This document shows, one piece after another, positions 31,621-47,738 of a stretch of DNA of 64,000 nucleotides (position 1 is the first letter of the stretch; each line of letters starts with the position of its first letter). The stretch comes from Mixophyes australis (Eukaryota; Chordata; Amphibia; Anura; Limnodynastidae): positions 1,116,001 to 1,180,000 of the forward strand of contig JAVHZZ010000017.1 in NCBI GenBank assembly GCA_036250195.1, read 5' to 3'. The notes below the pieces were generated by a model, which did no database searches, was not told the origin of the DNA, and was given only the letters and a program-made list of their open reading frames with translations. The position numbers and the translations under genes are program-made.

Positions 31621-34600
31621 TAAGTAGTCCAAAAAAATAGGAACTGCAATCTATATTACTACGTTCACTGTTTGTGCAGTCCAAAAAAATAGAAACTGCA
31701 ATCTATATTACTACGTTCACTGTTTCTGCAGTCCCAAAAAATAGGAACTGCAATCTATATTACTACTTTCACTGTTTCTGCAGTCCCAAAAAATAGGAAC
31801 TGCAATCTATATTACTACTTTCACTGTTGAAACAGTCTAAAAAATAGGAACTGCAATCTATATTACTACGTTCACTGTTTCTGCAGTCCCAAAAAATAGG
31901 AACTGCAATCTATATTACTACGTTCACTGTTTCTGCAGTCCCAAAAAATAGGAACTGCAATCTATATTACTACGTTCACTGTTTAAGCAGTCCAAAAAAA
32001 AAAGAACTGCAATCTATATTACTACGTTCACTGTTTAAGCAGTCCAAAAAAATAGGAACTGCAATCTATATTACTACGTTCACTGTTTCTGCAGTCCCAA
32101 AAAATAGGAACTGCAATCTATATTACTACTTTCACTGTTTCTGCAGTCCCAAAAAATAGGAACTGCAATCTATATTACTACGTTCACTGTTTAAGCAGTC
32201 CCAAAAAATAGGAACTGCAATCTATATTACTACGTTCACTGTTTCTGCAGTCCCAAAAAATAGGAACCGCAATCTATATTACTACGTTCACTGTTTAAGC
32301 AGTCCAAAAAAAAAAGAACTGCAATCTATATTACTACGTTCACTGTTTAAGCAGTCCAAAAAAATAGGAACTGCAATCTATATTACTACGTTCACTGTTT
32401 CTGCAGTCCCAAAAAATAGGAACTGCAATCTATATTACTACTTTCACTGTTGAAGCAGTCCAAAAAATAGGAACTGCAATCTATATTACTACGTTCACTG
32501 TTTCTGCAGTCCCAAAAAATAGGAACTGCAATCTATATTACTACTTTCACTGTTGAAGCAGTCCAAAAAATAGGAACTGCAATCTATATTACTACGTTCA
32601 CTGTTTCTGCAGTCCCAAAAAATAGGAACTGCAATCTATATTACTACGTTCACTGTTTAAGCAGTCCAAAAAAAAAAGAACTGCAATCTATATTACTACG
32701 TTCACTGTTTAAGCAGTCCAAAAAAATAGGAACTGCAATCTATATTACTACGTTCACTGTTTCTGCAGTCCCAAAAAATAGGAACTGCAATCTATATTAC
32801 TACTTTCACTGTTGAAGCAGTCCAAAAAATAGGAACTGCAATCTATATTACTACGTTCACTGTTTAAGCAGTCCAAAAAAAAAAAGAACTGCAATCTATA
32901 TTACTACGTTCACTGTTTAAGCAGTCCAAAAAAATAGGAACTGCAATCTATATTACTACGTTCACTGTTTCTGCAGTCCCAAAAAATAGGAACTGCAATC
33001 TATATTACTACGTTCACTGTTTCTGCAGTCCCAAAAAATAGGAACTGCAATCTATATTACTACTTTTACTGTTTCTGCAGTCCCAAAAAATAGGAACTGC
33101 AATCTATATTACTACGTTCACTGTTTCTGCAGTCCCAAAAATAGGAACTGCAATCTATATTACTACGTTCACTGTTTCTGCAGTCCCAAAAAATAGGAAC
33201 TGCAATCTATATTACTACATTCACTGTTTCAGCAGTCCAAAAAATAGGAACTGCAATCTATATTACTACGTTCACTGTTTCTGCAGTCCCAAAAAATAGG
33301 AACTGCAATCTATATTACTACGTTCACTGTTTGTGCAGTCCAAAAAAATAGGAACTGCAATCTATATTACTACATTCACTGTTTCAGCAGTCCAAAAAAT
33401 AGGAACTGCAATCTATATTACTACGTTCACTGTTTCTGCAGTCCCTAAAAATAGGAACTGCAATCTATATGACTACTTTCACTGTTTCTGCAGTCCCAAA
33501 AAATAGGAACTGCAATCTATATTACTACTTTCACTGTTGAAACAGTCCAAAAAATAGGAACTGCAATCTATATTACTACGTTCACTGTTTCTGCAGTCCC
33601 AAAAAATAGGAACTGCAATCTATATTACTACGTTCACTGTTTCTGCAGTCCCAAAAAATAGGAACTGCAATCTATATTACTACGTTCACTGTTTAAGCAG
33701 TCAAAAAAAAAAAGAACTGCAATCTATATTACTACGTTCACTGTTTAAGCAGTCCAAAAAAATAGGAACTGCAATCTATATTACTACGTTCACTGTTTCT
33801 GCAGTCCCAAAAAATAGGAACTGCAATCTATATTACTACTTTCACTGTTTCTGCAGTCCCAAAAAATAGGAACTGCAATCTATATTACTACTTTCACTGT
33901 TGAAGCAGTCCAAAAAAAAAGGAACTGCAATCTATATTACTACGTTCACTGTTTCTGCAGTCCCAAAAAATAGGAACTGCAATCTATATTACTACGTTCA
34001 CTGTTTCTGCAGTCCCAAAAAATAGGAACTGCAATCTATATTACTACGTTCACTGTTTAAGCAGTCCAAAAAAAAAAAGAACTGCAATCTATATTACTAC
34101 GTTCACTGTTTAAGCAGTCCAAAAAAATAGGAACTGCAATCTATATTACTACGTTCACTGTTTCTGCAGTCCCAAAAAATAGGAACTGCAATCTATATTA
34201 CTACTTTCACTGTTGAAGCAGTCCAAAAAATAGGAACTGCAATCTATATTACTACGTTCACTGTTTCTGCAGTCCCAAAAATAGGAACTGCAATCTATAT
34301 TACTACGTTCACTGTTTCTGCAGTCCCAAAAAATAGGAACTGCAATCTATATTACTACATTCACTGTTTCAGCAGTCCAAAAAATAGGAACTGCAATCTA
34401 TATTACTACGTTCACTGTTTCTGCAGTCCCAAAAAATAGGAACTGCAATCTATATTACTACGTTCACTGTTTGTGCAGTCCAAAAAAATAGGAACTGCAA
34501 TCTATATTACTACATTCACTGTTTCAGCAGTCCAAAAAATAGGAACTGCAATCTATATTACTACGTTCACTGTTTCTGCAGTCCCTAAAAATAGGAACTG

Positions 34601-37600
34601 CAATCTATATTACTACTTTCACTGTTTCTGCAGTCACAAAAAATAGGAACTGCAATCTATATTACTACTTTCACTGTTGAAACAGTCCAAAAAATAGGAA
34701 CTGCAATCTATATTACTACGTTCACTGTTTCTGCAGTCCCAAAAAATAGGAACTGCAATCTATATTACTACGTTCACTGTTTCTGCAGTCCCAAAAAATA
34801 GGAACTGCAATCTATATTACTACGTTCACTGTTTAAGCAGTCCAAAAAAAAAAGAACTGCAATCTATATTACTACGTTCACTGTTTAAGCAGTCCAAAAA
34901 AATAGGAACTGCAATCTATATTACTACGTTCACTGTTTCTGCAGTCCCAAAAAATAGGAACTGCAATCTATATTACTACTTTCACTGTTTCTGCAGTCCC
35001 AAAAAATAGGAACTGCAATCTATATTACTACGTTCACTGTTTAAGCAGTCCAAAAAAAAAAGAACTGCAATCTATATTACTACGTTCACTGTTTAAGCAG
35101 TCCAAAAAAATAGGAACTGCAATCTATATTACTACGTTCACTGTTTCTGCAGTCCCAAAAAATAGGAACTGCAATCTATATTACTACTTTCACTGTTGAA
35201 GCAGTCCAAAAAATAGGAACTGCAATCTATATTACTACGTTCACTGTTTCTGCAGTCCCAAAAAATAGGAACTGCAATCTATATTACTACGTTTACTGTT
35301 TCTGCAGTCCCAAAAAATAGGAACTGCAATCTATATTACTACGTTCACTGTTTCTGCAGTCCCAAAAAAAAAGAACTGCAATCTATATTACTACGTTCAC
35401 TGTTTAAGCAGTCCAAAAAAATAGGAACTGCAATCTATATTACTACGTTCACTGTTTCTGCAGTCCCAAAAAATAGGAACTGCAATCTATATTACTACGT
35501 TCACTGTTTAAGCAGTCCAAAAAAAAAAGAACTGCAATCTATATTACTACGTTCACTGTTTAAGCAGTCCAAAAAAATAGGAACTGCAATCTATATTACT
35601 ACGTTCACTGTTTCTGCAGTCCCAAAAAATAGGAACTGCAATCTATATTACTACTTTCACTGTTTCTGCAGTCCCAAAAAATAGGAACTGCAATCTATAT
35701 TACTACGTTCACTGTTTAAGCAGTCCAAAAAAAAAAGAACTGCAATCTATATTACTACGTTCACTGTTTAAGCAGTCCAAAAAAAAAAGAACTGCAATCT
35801 ATATTACTACGTTCACTGTTTAAGCAGTCCAAAAAAATAGGAATTGCAATCTATATTACTACGTTCACTGTTTCTGCAGTCCCAAAAAATAGGAACTGCA
35901 ATCTATATTACTACTTTCACTGTTGAAGCAGTCCAAAAAATAGGAACTGCAATCTATATTACTACGTTCACTGTTTCTGCAGTCCCAAAAAATAGGAACT
36001 GCAATCTATATTACTACGTTCACTGTTTCTGCAGTCCCAAAAAATAGGAACTGCAATCTATATTACTACGTTCACTGTTTCAGCAGTCCAAAAAATAGGA
36101 ACTGCAATCTATATTACTACGTTCACTGTTTGTGCAGTCCCAAAAAATAGGAACTGCAATCTATATTACTACGTTCACTGTTTGTGCAGTCCAAAAAAAT
36201 AGGAACTGCAATCTATATTACTACATTCACTGTTTCAGCAGTCCAAAAAATAGGAACTGCAATCTATATTACTACGTTCACTGTTTCTGCAGTCCCAAAA
36301 AATAGGAACTGCAATCTATATTACTACGTTCACTGTTTCTGCAGTCCCAAAAAATAGGAACTGCAATCTATATTACTACTTTCACTGTTGAAGCAGTCCA
36401 AAAAATAGGAACTGCAATCTATATTACTACGTTCACTGTTTCTGCAGTCCCAAAAAATAGGAACTGCAATCTATATTACTACGTTCACTGTTTAAGCAGT
36501 CCAAAAAAAAAAGAACTGCAATCTATATTACTACGTTCACTGTTTAAGCAGTCCAAAAAAATAGGAACTGCAATCTATATTACTACGTTCACTGTTTCTG
36601 CAGTCCCAAAAAATAGGAACTGCAATCTATATTACTACTTTCACTGTTTCTGCAGTCCCAAAAAATAGGAACTGCAATCTATATTACTACGTTCACTGTT
36701 TAAGCAGTCCAAAAAAAAAAGAACTGCAATCTATATTACTACGTTCACTGTTTAAGCAGTCCAAAAAAATAGGAACTGCAATCTATATTACTACGTTCAC
36801 TGTTTCTGCAGTCCCAAAAAATAGGAACTGCAATCTATATTACTACTTTCACTGTTGAAGCAGTCCAAAAAATAGGAACTGCAATCTATATTACTACGTT
36901 CACTGTTTCTGCAGTCCCAAAAAATAGGAACTGCAATCTATATTACTACGTTTACTGTTTCTGCAGTCCCAAAAAATAGGAACTGCAATCTATATTACTA
37001 CGTTCACTGTTTCTGCAGTCCCAAAAAAAAAGAACTGCAATCTATATTACTACGTTCACTGTTTAAGCAGTCCAAAAAAATAGGAACTGCAATCTATATT
37101 ACTACGTTCACTGTTTCTGCAGTCCCAAAAAATAGGAACTGCAATCTATATTACTACGTTCACTGTTTAAGCAGTCCAAAAAAAAAAGAACTGCAATCTA
37201 TATTACTACGTTCACTGTTTAAGCAGTCCAAAAAAATAGGAACTGCAATCTATATTACTACGTTCACTGTTTCTGCAGTCCCAAAAAATAGGAACTGCAA
37301 TCTATATTACTACTTTCACTGTTTCTGCAGTCCCAAAAAATAGGAACTGCAATCTATATTACTACGTTCACTGTTTAAGCAGTCCAAAAAAAAAAGAACT
37401 GCAATCTATATTACTACGTTCACTGTTTAAGCAGTCCAAAAAAAAAAGAACTGCAATCTATATTACTACGTTCACTGTTTAAGCAGTCCAAAAAAATAGG
37501 AATTGCAATCTATATTACTACGTTCACTGTTTCTGCAGTCCCAAAAAATAGGAACTGCAATCTATATTACTACTTTCACTGTTGAAGCAGTCCAAAAAAT

Positions 37601-38463
37601 AGGAACTGCAATCTATATTACTACGTTCACTGTTTCTGCAGTCCCAAAAAATAGGAACTGCAATCTATATTACTACGTTCACTGTTTCTGCAGTCCCAAA
37701 AAATAGGAACTGCAATCTATATTACTACGTTCACTGTTTCAGCAGTCCAAAAAATAGGAACTGCAATCTATATTACTACGTTCACTGTTTGTGCAGTCCC
37801 AAAAAATAGGAACTGCAATCTATATTACTACGTTCACTGTTTGTGCAGTCCAAAAAAATAGGAACTGCAATCTATATTACTACATTCACTGTTTCAGCAG
37901 TCCAAAAAATAGGAACTGCAATCTATATTACTACGTTCACTGTTTCTGCAGTCCCAAAAAATAGGAACTGCAATCTATATTACTATTTTCACTGTTGAAG
38001 CAGTCCAAAAAATAGGAACTGCAATCTATATTACTACGTTCACTGTTTCTGCAGTCCCAAAAAATAGGAACTGCAATCTATATTACTACGTTCACTGTTT
38101 CTGCAGTCCCAAAAAATAGGAACTGCAATCTATATTACTACGTTCACTGTTTAAGCAGTCCAAAAAAAAAAGAACTGCAATCTATATTACTACGTTCACT
38201 GTTTAAGCAGTCCAAAAAAAAAAGAACTGCAATCTATATTACTACGTTCACTGTTTAAGCAGTCCAAAAAAATAGGAACTGCAATCTATATTACTACGTT
38301 CACTGTTTAAGCAGTCCAAAAAAATAGGAACTGCAATCTATATTACTACGTTCACTGTTTCTGCAGTCCCAAAAAATAGGAACTGCAATCTATATTACTA
38401 CTTTCACTGTTTCTGCAGTCCCAAAAAATAGGAACTGCAATCTATATTACTACTTTCACTGTT
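31621..38463. repeat. Higher-order block I (6843 bp)
   Basis: Defined by rare variants: taagtagtcc (31621), aacagtct (31831), gaaccgc (32264), tatgactac (33471), gtcacaaa (34633). It contains an internal 1659-bp duplication (marker gaattgcaatc at 35842 and 37501). Confidence 0.85.
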
Positions 38464-41400
38464 TAAGTAGTCCAAAAAAATAGGAACTGCAATCTATATT
38501 ACTACGTTCACTGTTTGTGCAGTCCAAAAAAATAGGAACTGCAATCTATATTACTACGTTCACTGTTTCTGCAGTCCCAAAAAATAGGAACTGCAATCTA
38601 TATTACTACTTTCACTGTTTCTGCAGTCCCAAAAAATAGGAACTGCAATCTATATTACTACTTTCACTGTTGAAACAGTCTAAAAAATAGGAACTGCAAT
38701 CTATATTACTACGTTCACTGTTTCTGCAGTCCCAAAAAATAGGAACTGCAATCTATATTACTACGTTCACTGTTTCTGCAGTCCCAAAAAATAGGAACTG
38801 CAATCTATATTACTACGTTCACTGTTTAAGCAGTCCAAAAAAAAAAGAACTGCAATCTATATTACTACGTTCACTGTTTAAGCAGTCCAAAAAAATAGGA
38901 ACTGCAATCTATATTACTACGTTCACTGTTTCTGCAGTCCCAAAAAATAGGAACTGCAATCTATATTACTACTTTCACTGTTTCTGCAGTCCCAAAAAAT
39001 AGGAACTGCAATCTATATTACTACGTTCACTGTTTAAGCAGTCCCAAAAAATAGGAACTGCAATCTATATTACTACGTTCACTGTTTCTGCAGTCCCAAA
39101 AAATAGGAACCGCAATCTATATTACTACGTTCACTGTTTAAGCAGTCCAAAAAAAAAAGAACTGCAATCTATATTACTACGTTCACTGTTTAAGCAGTCC
39201 AAAAAAATATGAACTGCAATCTATATTACTACGTTCACTGTTTCTGCAGTCCCAAAAAATAGGAACTGCAATCTATATTACTACTTTCACTGTTGAAGCA
39301 GTCCAAAAAATAGGAACTGCAATCTATATTACTACGTTCACTGTTTCTGCAGTCCCAAAAAATAGGAACTGCAATCTATATTACTACTTTCACTGTTGAA
39401 GCAGTCCAAAAAATAGGAACTGCAATCTATATTACTACGTTCACTGTTTCTGCAGTCCCAAAAAATAGGAACTGCAATCTATATTACTACGTTCACTGTT
39501 TAAGCAGTCCAAAAAAAAAAGAACTGCAATCTATATTACTACGTTCACTGTTTAAGCAGTCCAAAAAAATAGGAACTGCAATCTATATTACTACGTTCAC
39601 TGTTTCTGCAGTCCCAAAAAATAGGAACTGCAATCTATATTACTACTTTCACTGTTGAAGCAGTCCAAAAAATAGGAACTGCAATCTATATTACTACGTT
39701 CACTGTTTAAGCAGTCCAAAAAAAAAAAGAACTGCAATCTATATTACTACGTTCACTGTTTAAGCAGTCCAAAAAAATAGGAACTGCAATCTATATTACT
39801 ACGTTCACTGTTTCTGCAGTCCCAAAAAATAGGAACTGCAATCTATATTACTACGTTCACTGTTTCTGCAGTCCCAAAAAATAGGAACTGCAATCTATAT
39901 TACTACTTTCACTGTTTCTGCAGTCCCAAAAAATAGGAACTGCAATCTATATTACTACGTTCACTGTTTCTGCAGTCCCAAAAATAGGAACTGCAATCTA
40001 TATTACTACGTTCACTGTTTCTGCAGTCCCAAAAAATAGGAACTGCAATCTATATTACTACATTCACTGTTTCAGCAGTCCAAAAAATAGGAACTGCAAT
40101 CTATATTACTACGTTCACTGTTTCTGCAGTCCCAAAAAATAGGAACTGCAATCTATATTACTACGTTCACTGTTTGTGCAGTCCAAAAAAATAGGAACTG
40201 CAATCTATATTACTACATTCACTGTTTCAGCAGTCCAAAAAATAGGAACTGCAATCTATATTACTACGTTCACTGTTTCTGCAGTCCCTAAAAATAGGAA
40301 CTGCAATCTATATGACTACTTTCACTGTTTCTGCAGTCCCAAAAAATAGGAACTGCAATCTATATTACTACTTTCACTGTTGAAACAGTCCAAAAAATAG
40401 GAACTGCAATCTATATTACTACGTTCACTGTTTCTGCAGTCCCAAAAAATAGGAACTGCAATCTATATTACTACGTTCACTGTTTCTGCAGTCCCAAAAA
40501 ATAGGAACTGCAATCTATATTACTACGTTCACTGTTTAAGCAGTCCAAAAAAAAAAGAACTGCAATCTATATTACTACGTTCACTGTTTAAGCAGTCCAA
40601 AAAAATAGGAACTGCAATCTATATTACTACGTTCACTGTTTCTGCAGTCCCAAAAAATAGGAACTGCAATCTATATTACTACTTTCACTGTTTCTGCAGT
40701 CCCAAAAAATAGGAACTGCAATCTATATTACTACTTTCACTGTTGAAGCAGTCCAAAAAATAGGAACTGCAATCTATATTACTACGTTCACTGTTTCTGC
40801 AGTCCCAAAAAATAGGAACTGCAATCTATATTACTACGTTCACTGTTTCTGCAGTCCCAAAAAATAGGAACTGCAATCTATATTACTACGTTCACTGTTT
40901 AAGCAGTCCAAAAAAAAAAAGAACTGCAATCTATATTACTACGTTCACTGTTTAAGCAGTCCAAAAAAATAGGAACTGCAATCTATATTACTACGTTCAC
41001 TGTTTCTGCAGTCCCAAAAAATAGGAACTGCAATCTATATTACTACTTTCACTGTTGAAGCAGTCCAAAAAATAGGAACTGCAATCTATATTACTACGTT
41101 CACTGTTTCTGCAGTCCCAAAAATAGGAACTGCAATCTATATTACTACGTTCACTGTTTCTGCAGTCCCAAAAAATAGGAACTGCAATCTATATTACTAC
41201 ATTCACTGTTTCAGCAGTCCAAAAAATAGGAACTGCAATCTATATTACTACGTTCACTGTTTCTGCAGTCCCAAAAAATAGGAACTGCAATCTATATTAC
41301 TACGTTCACTGTTTGTGCAGTCCAAACAAATAGGAACTGCAATCTATATTACTACATTCACTGTTTCAGCAGTCCAAAAAATAGGAACTGCAATCTATAT

Positions 41401-41831
41401 TACTACGTTCACTGTTTCTGCAGTCCCTAAAAATAGGAACTGCAATCTATATTACTACTTTCACTGTTTCTGCAGTCACAAAAAATAGGAACTGCAATCT
41501 ATATTACTACTTTCACTGTTGAAACAGTCCAAAAAATAGGAACTGCAATCTATATTACTACGTTCACTGTTTCTGCAGTCCCAAAAAATAGGAACTGCAA
41601 TCTATATTACTACGTTTACTGTTTAAGCAGTCCAAAAAAATAGGAACTGCAATCTATATTACTACGTTCACTGTTTAAGCAGTCCAAAAAAATAGGAACT
41701 GCAATCTATATTACTACGTTCACTGTTTCTGCAGTCCCAAAAAATAGGAACTGCAATCTATATTACTACTTTCACTGTTTCTGCAGTCCCAAAAAATAGG
41801 AACTGCAATCTATATTACTACTTTCACTGTT
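38464..41831. repeat. Higher-order block II (3368 bp)
   Basis: The same ordered variants recur: taagtagtcc 38464, aacagtct 38674, gaaccgc 39107, tatgactac 40314, gtcacaaa 41475. Confidence 0.85.
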
Positions 41832-44371
41832 TAAGTAGTCCAAAAAAATAGGAACTGCAATCTATATTACTACGTTCACTGTTTGTGCAGTCCAAAAAAA
41901 TAGGAACTGCAATCTATATTACTACGTTCACTGTTTCTGCAGTCCCAAAAAATAGGAACTGCAATCTATATTACTACTTTCACTGTTTCTGCAGTCCCAA
42001 AAAATAGGAACTGCAATCTATATTACTACTTTCACTGTTGAAACAGTCTAAAAAATAGGAACTGCAATCTATATTACTACGTTCACTGTTTCTGCAGTCC
42101 CAAAAAATAGGAACTGCAATCTATATTACTACGTTCACTGTTTCTGCAGTCCCAAAAAATAGGAACTGCAATCTATATTACTACGTTCACTGTTTAAGCA
42201 GTCCAAAAAAAAAAGAACTGCAATCTATATTACTACGTTCACTGTTTAAGCAGTCCAAAAAAATAGGAACTGCAATCTATATTACTACGTTCACTGTTTC
42301 TGCAGTCCCAAAAAATAGGAACTGCAATCTATATTACTACTTTCACTGTTTCTGCAGTCCCAAAAAATAGGAACTGCAATCTATATTACTACGTTCACTG
42401 TTTAAGCAGTCCCAAAAAATAGGAACTGCAATCTATATTACTACGTTCACTGTTTCTGCAGTCCCAAAAAATAGGAACCGCAATCTATATTACTACGTTC
42501 ACTGTTTAAGCAGTCCAAAAAAAAAAGAACTGCAATCTATATTACTACGTTCACTGTTTAAGCAGTCCAAAAAAATAGGAACTGCAATCTATATTACTAC
42601 GTTCACTGTTTCTGCAGTCCCAAAAAATAGGAACTGCAATCTATATTACTACTTTCACTGTTGAAGCAGTCCAAAAAATAGGAACTGCAATCTATATTAC
42701 TACGTTCACTGTTTCTGCAGTCCCAAAAAATAGGAACTGCAATCTATATTACTACTTTCACTGTTGAAGCAGTCCAAAAAATAGGAACTGCAATCTATAT
42801 TACTACGTTCACTGTTTCTGCAGTCCCAAAAAATAGGAACTGCAATCTATATTACTACGTTCACTGTTTAAGCAGTCCAAAAAAAAAAGAACTGCAATCT
42901 ATATTACTACGTTCACTGTTTAAGCAGTCCAAAAAAATAGGAACTGCAATCTATATTACTACGTTCACTGTTTCTGCAGTCCCAAAAAATAGGAACTGCA
43001 ATCTATATTACTACTTTCACTGTTGAAGCAGTCCAAAAAATAGGAACTGCAATCTATATTACTACGTTCACTGTTTAAGCAGTCCAAAAAAAAAAAGAAC
43101 TGCAATCTATATTACTACGTTCACTGTTTAAGCAGTCCAAAAAAATAGGAACTGCAATCTATATTACTACGTTCACTGTTTCTGCAGTCCCAAAAAATAG
43201 GAACTGCAATCTATATTACTACGTTCACTGTTTCTGCAGTCCCAAAAAATAGGAACTGCAATCTATATTACTACTTTCACTGTTTCTGCAGTCCCAAAAA
43301 ATAGGAACTGCAATCTATATTACTACGTTCACTGTTTCTGCAGTCCCAAAAATAGGAACTGCAATCTATATTACTACGTTCACTGTTTCTGCAGTCCCAA
43401 AAAATAGGAACTGCAATCTATATTACTACATTCACTGTTTCAGCAGTCCAAAAAATAGGAACTGCAATCTATATTACTACGTTCACTGTTTCTGCAGTCC
43501 CAAAAAATAGGAACTGCAATCTATATTACTACGTTCACTGTTTGTGCAGTCCAAAAAAATAGGAACTGCAATCTATATTACTACATTCACTGTTTCAGCA
43601 GTCCAAAAAATAGGAACTGCAATCTATATTACTACGTTCACTGTTTCTGCAGTCCCTAAAAATAGGAACTGCAATCTATATGACTACTTTCACTGTTTCT
43701 GCAGTCCCAAAAAATAGGAACTGCAATCTATATTACTACTTTCACTGTTGAAACAGTCCAAAAAATAGGAACTGCAATCTATATTACTACGTTCACTGTT
43801 TCTGCAGTCCCAAAAAATAGGAACTGCAATCTATATTACTACGTTCACTGTTTCTGCAGTCCCAAAAAATAGGAACTGCAATCTATATTACTACGTTCAC
43901 TGTTTAAGCAGTCCAAAAAAAAAAGAACTGCAATCTATATTACTACGTTCACTGTTTAAGCAGTCCAAAAAAATAGGAACTGCAATCTATATTACTACGT
44001 TCACTGTTTCTGCAGTCCCAAAAAATAGGAACTGCAATCTATATTACTACTTTCACTGTTTCTGCAGTCCCAAAAAATAGGAACTGCAATCTATATTACT
44101 ACTTTCACTGTTGAAGCAGTCCAAAAAATAGGAACTGCAATCTATATTACTACGTTCACTGTTTCTGCAGTCCCAAAAAATAGGAACTGCAATCTATATT
44201 ACTACGTTCACTGTTTCTGCAGTCCCAAAAAATAGGAACTGCAATCTATATTACTACGTTCACTGTTTAAGCAGTCCAAAAAAAAAAAGAACTGCAATCT
44301 ATATTACTACGTTCACTGTTTAAGCAGTCCAAAAAAATAGGAACTGCAATCTATATTACTACGTTCACTGT
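41832..44371. repeat. Higher-order block III (2540 bp, shortened)
   Basis: taagtagtcc 41832, aacagtct 42042, gaaccgc 42475, tatgactac 43682; the gtcacaaa-bearing part is missing. Confidence 0.8.
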
Positions 44372-47300
44372 TTCTGCAGTCCCAAAAAATAGGAACTGCA
44401 ATCTATATTACTACTTTCACTGTTGAAGCAGTCCAAAAAATAGGAACTGCAATCTATATTACTACGTTCACTGTTTCTGCAGTCCCAAAAAATAGGAACT
44501 GCAATCTATATTACTACTTTCACTGTTTCTGCAGTCCCAAAAAATAGGAACTGCAATCTATATTACTACTTTCACTGTTGAAACAGTCTAAAAAATAGGA
44601 ACTGCAATCTATATTACTACGTTCACTGTTTCTGCAGTCCCAAAAAATAGGAACTGCAATCTATATTACTACGTTCACTGTTTCTGCAGTCCCAAAAAAT
44701 AGGAACTGCAATCTATATTACTACGTTCACTGTTTAAGCAGTCCAAAAAAAAAAGAACTGCAATCTATATTACTACGTTCACTGTTTAAGCAGTCCAAAA
44801 AAATAGGAACTGCAATCTATATTACTACGTTCACTGTTTCTGCAGTCCCAAAAAATAGGAACTGCAATCTATATTACTACTTTCACTGTTTCTGCAGTCC
44901 CAAAAAATAGGAACTGCAATCTATATTACTACGTTCACTGTTTAAGCAGTCCCAAAAAATAGGAACTGCAATCTATATTACTACGTTCACTGTTTCTGCA
45001 GTCCCAAAAAATAGGAACCGCAATCTATATTACTACGTTCACTGTTTAAGCAGTCCAAAAAAAAAAGAACTGCAATCTATATTACTACGTTCACTGTTTA
45101 AGCAGTCCAAAAAAATAGGAACTGCAATCTATATTACTACGTTCACTGTTTCTGCAGTCCCAAAAAATAGGAACTGCAATCTATATTACTACTTTCACTG
45201 TTGAAGCAGTCCAAAAAATAGGAACTGCAATCTATATTACTACGTTCACTGTTTCTGCAGTCCCAAAAAATAGGAACTGCAATCTATATTACTACTTTCA
45301 CTGTTGAAGCAGTCCAAAAAATAGGAACTGCAATCTATATTACTACGTTCACTGTTTCTGCAGTCCCAAAAAATAGGAACTGCAATCTATATTACTACGT
45401 TCACTGTTTAAGCAGTCCAAAAAAAAAAGAACTGCAATCTATATTACTACGTTCACTGTTTAAGCAGTCCAAAAAAATAGGAACTGCAATCTATATTACT
45501 ACGTTCACTGTTTCTGCAGTCCCAAAAAATAGGAACTGCAATCTATATTACTACTTTCACTGTTGAAGCAGTCCAAAAAATAGGAACTGCAATCTATATT
45601 ACTACGTTCACTGTTTAAGCAGTCCAAAAAAAAAAAGAACTGCAATCTATATTACTACGTTCACTGTTTAAGCAGTCCAAAAAAATAGGAACTGCAATCT
45701 ATATTACTACGTTCACTGTTTCTGCAGTCCCAAAAAATAGGAACTGCAATCTATATTACTACGTTCACTGTTTCTGCAGTCCCAAAAAATAGGAACTGCA
45801 ATCTATATTACTACTTTCACTGTTTCTGCAGTCCCAAAAAATAGGAACTGCAATCTATATTACTACGTTCACTGTTTCTGCAGTCCCAAAAATAGGAACT
45901 GCAATCTATATTACTACGTTCACTGTTTCTGCAGTCCCAAAAAATAGGAACTGCAATCTATATTACTACATTCACTGTTTCAGCAGTCCAAAAAATAGGA
46001 ACTGCAATCTATATTACTACGTTCACTGTTTCTGCAGTCCCAAAAAATAGGAACTGCAATCTATATTACTACGTTCACTGTTTGTGCAGTCTAAAAAAAT
46101 AGGAACTGCAATCTATATTACTACATTCACTGTTTCAGCAGTCCAAAAAATAGGAACTGCAATCTATATTACTACGTTCACTGTTTCTGCAGTCCCTAAA
46201 AATAGGAACTGCAATCTATATGACTACTTTCACTGTTTCTGCAGTCCCAAAAAATAGGAACTGCAATCTATATTACTACTTTCACTGTTGAAACAGTCCA
46301 AAAAATAGGAACTGCAATCTATATTACTACGTTCACTGTTTCTGCAGTCCCAAAAAATAGGAACTGCAATCTATATTACTACGTTCACTGTTTCTGCAGT
46401 CCCAAAAAATAGGAACTGCAATCTATATTACTACGTTCACTGTTTAAGCAGTCCAAAAAAAAAAGAACTGCAATCTATATTACTACGTTCACTGTTTAAG
46501 CAGTCCAAAAAAATAGGAACTGCAATCTATATTACTACGTTCACTGTTTCTGCAGTCCCAAAAAATAGGAACTGCAATCTATATTACTACTTTCACTGTT
46601 TCTGCAGTCCCAAAAAATAGGAACTGCAATCTATATTACTACTTTCACTGTTGAAGCAGTCCAAAAAATAGGAACTGCAATCTATATTACTACGTTCACT
46701 GTTTCTGCAGTCCCAAAAAATAGGAACTGCAATCTATATTACTACGTTCACTGTTTCTGCAGTCCCAAAAAATAGGAACTGCAATCTATATTACTACGTT
46801 CACTGTTTAAGCAGTCCAAAAAAAAAAGAACTGCAATCTATATTACTACGTTCACTGTTTAAGCAGTCCAAAAAAATAGGAACTGCAATCTATATTACTA
46901 CGTTCACTGTTTCTGCAGTCCCAAAAAATAGGAACTGCAATCTATATTACTACTTTCACTGTTGAAGCAGTCCAAAAAATAGGAACTGCAATCTATATTA
47001 CTACGTTCACTGTTTCTGCAGTCCCAAAAATAGGAACTGCAATCTATATTACTACGTTCACTGTTTCTGCAGTCCCAAAAAATAGGAACTGCAATCTATA
47101 TTACTACATTCACTGTTTCAGCAGTCCAAAAAATAGGAACTGCAATCTATATTACTACGTTCACTGTTTCTGCAGTCCCAAAAAATAGGAACTGCAATCT
47201 ATATTACTACGTTCACTGTTTGTGCAGTCCAAAAAAATAGGAACTGCAATCTATATTACTACATTCACTGTTTCAGCAGTCCAAAAAATAGGAACTGCAA

Positions 47301-47738
47301 TCTATATTACTACGTTCACTGTTTCTGCAGTCCCTAAAAATAGGAACTGCAATCTATATTACTACTTTCACTGTTTCTGCAGTCACAAAAAATAGGAACT
47401 GCAATCTATATTACTACTTTCACTGTTGAAACAGTCCAAAAAATAGGAACTGCAATCTATATTACTACGTTCACTGTTTCTGCAGTCCCAAAAAATAGGA
47501 ACTGCAATCTATATTACTACGTTTACTGTTTAAGCAGTCCAAAAAAATAGGAACTGCAATCTATATTACTACGTTCACTGTTTAAGCAGTCCAAAAAAAT
47601 AGGAACTGCAATCTATATTACTACGTTCACTGTTTCTGCAGTCCCAAAAAATAGGAACTGCAATCTATATTACTACTTTCACTGTTTCTGCAGTCCCAAA
47701 AAATAGGAACTGCAATCTATATTACTACTTTCACTGTT
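44372..47738. repeat. Higher-order block IV (~3367 bp)
   Basis: aacagtct 44582, gaaccgc 45015, tatgactac 46222, gtcacaaa 47382. The taagtagtcc monomer at its left edge is absent, consistent with the exchange that shortened block III. Confidence 0.8.
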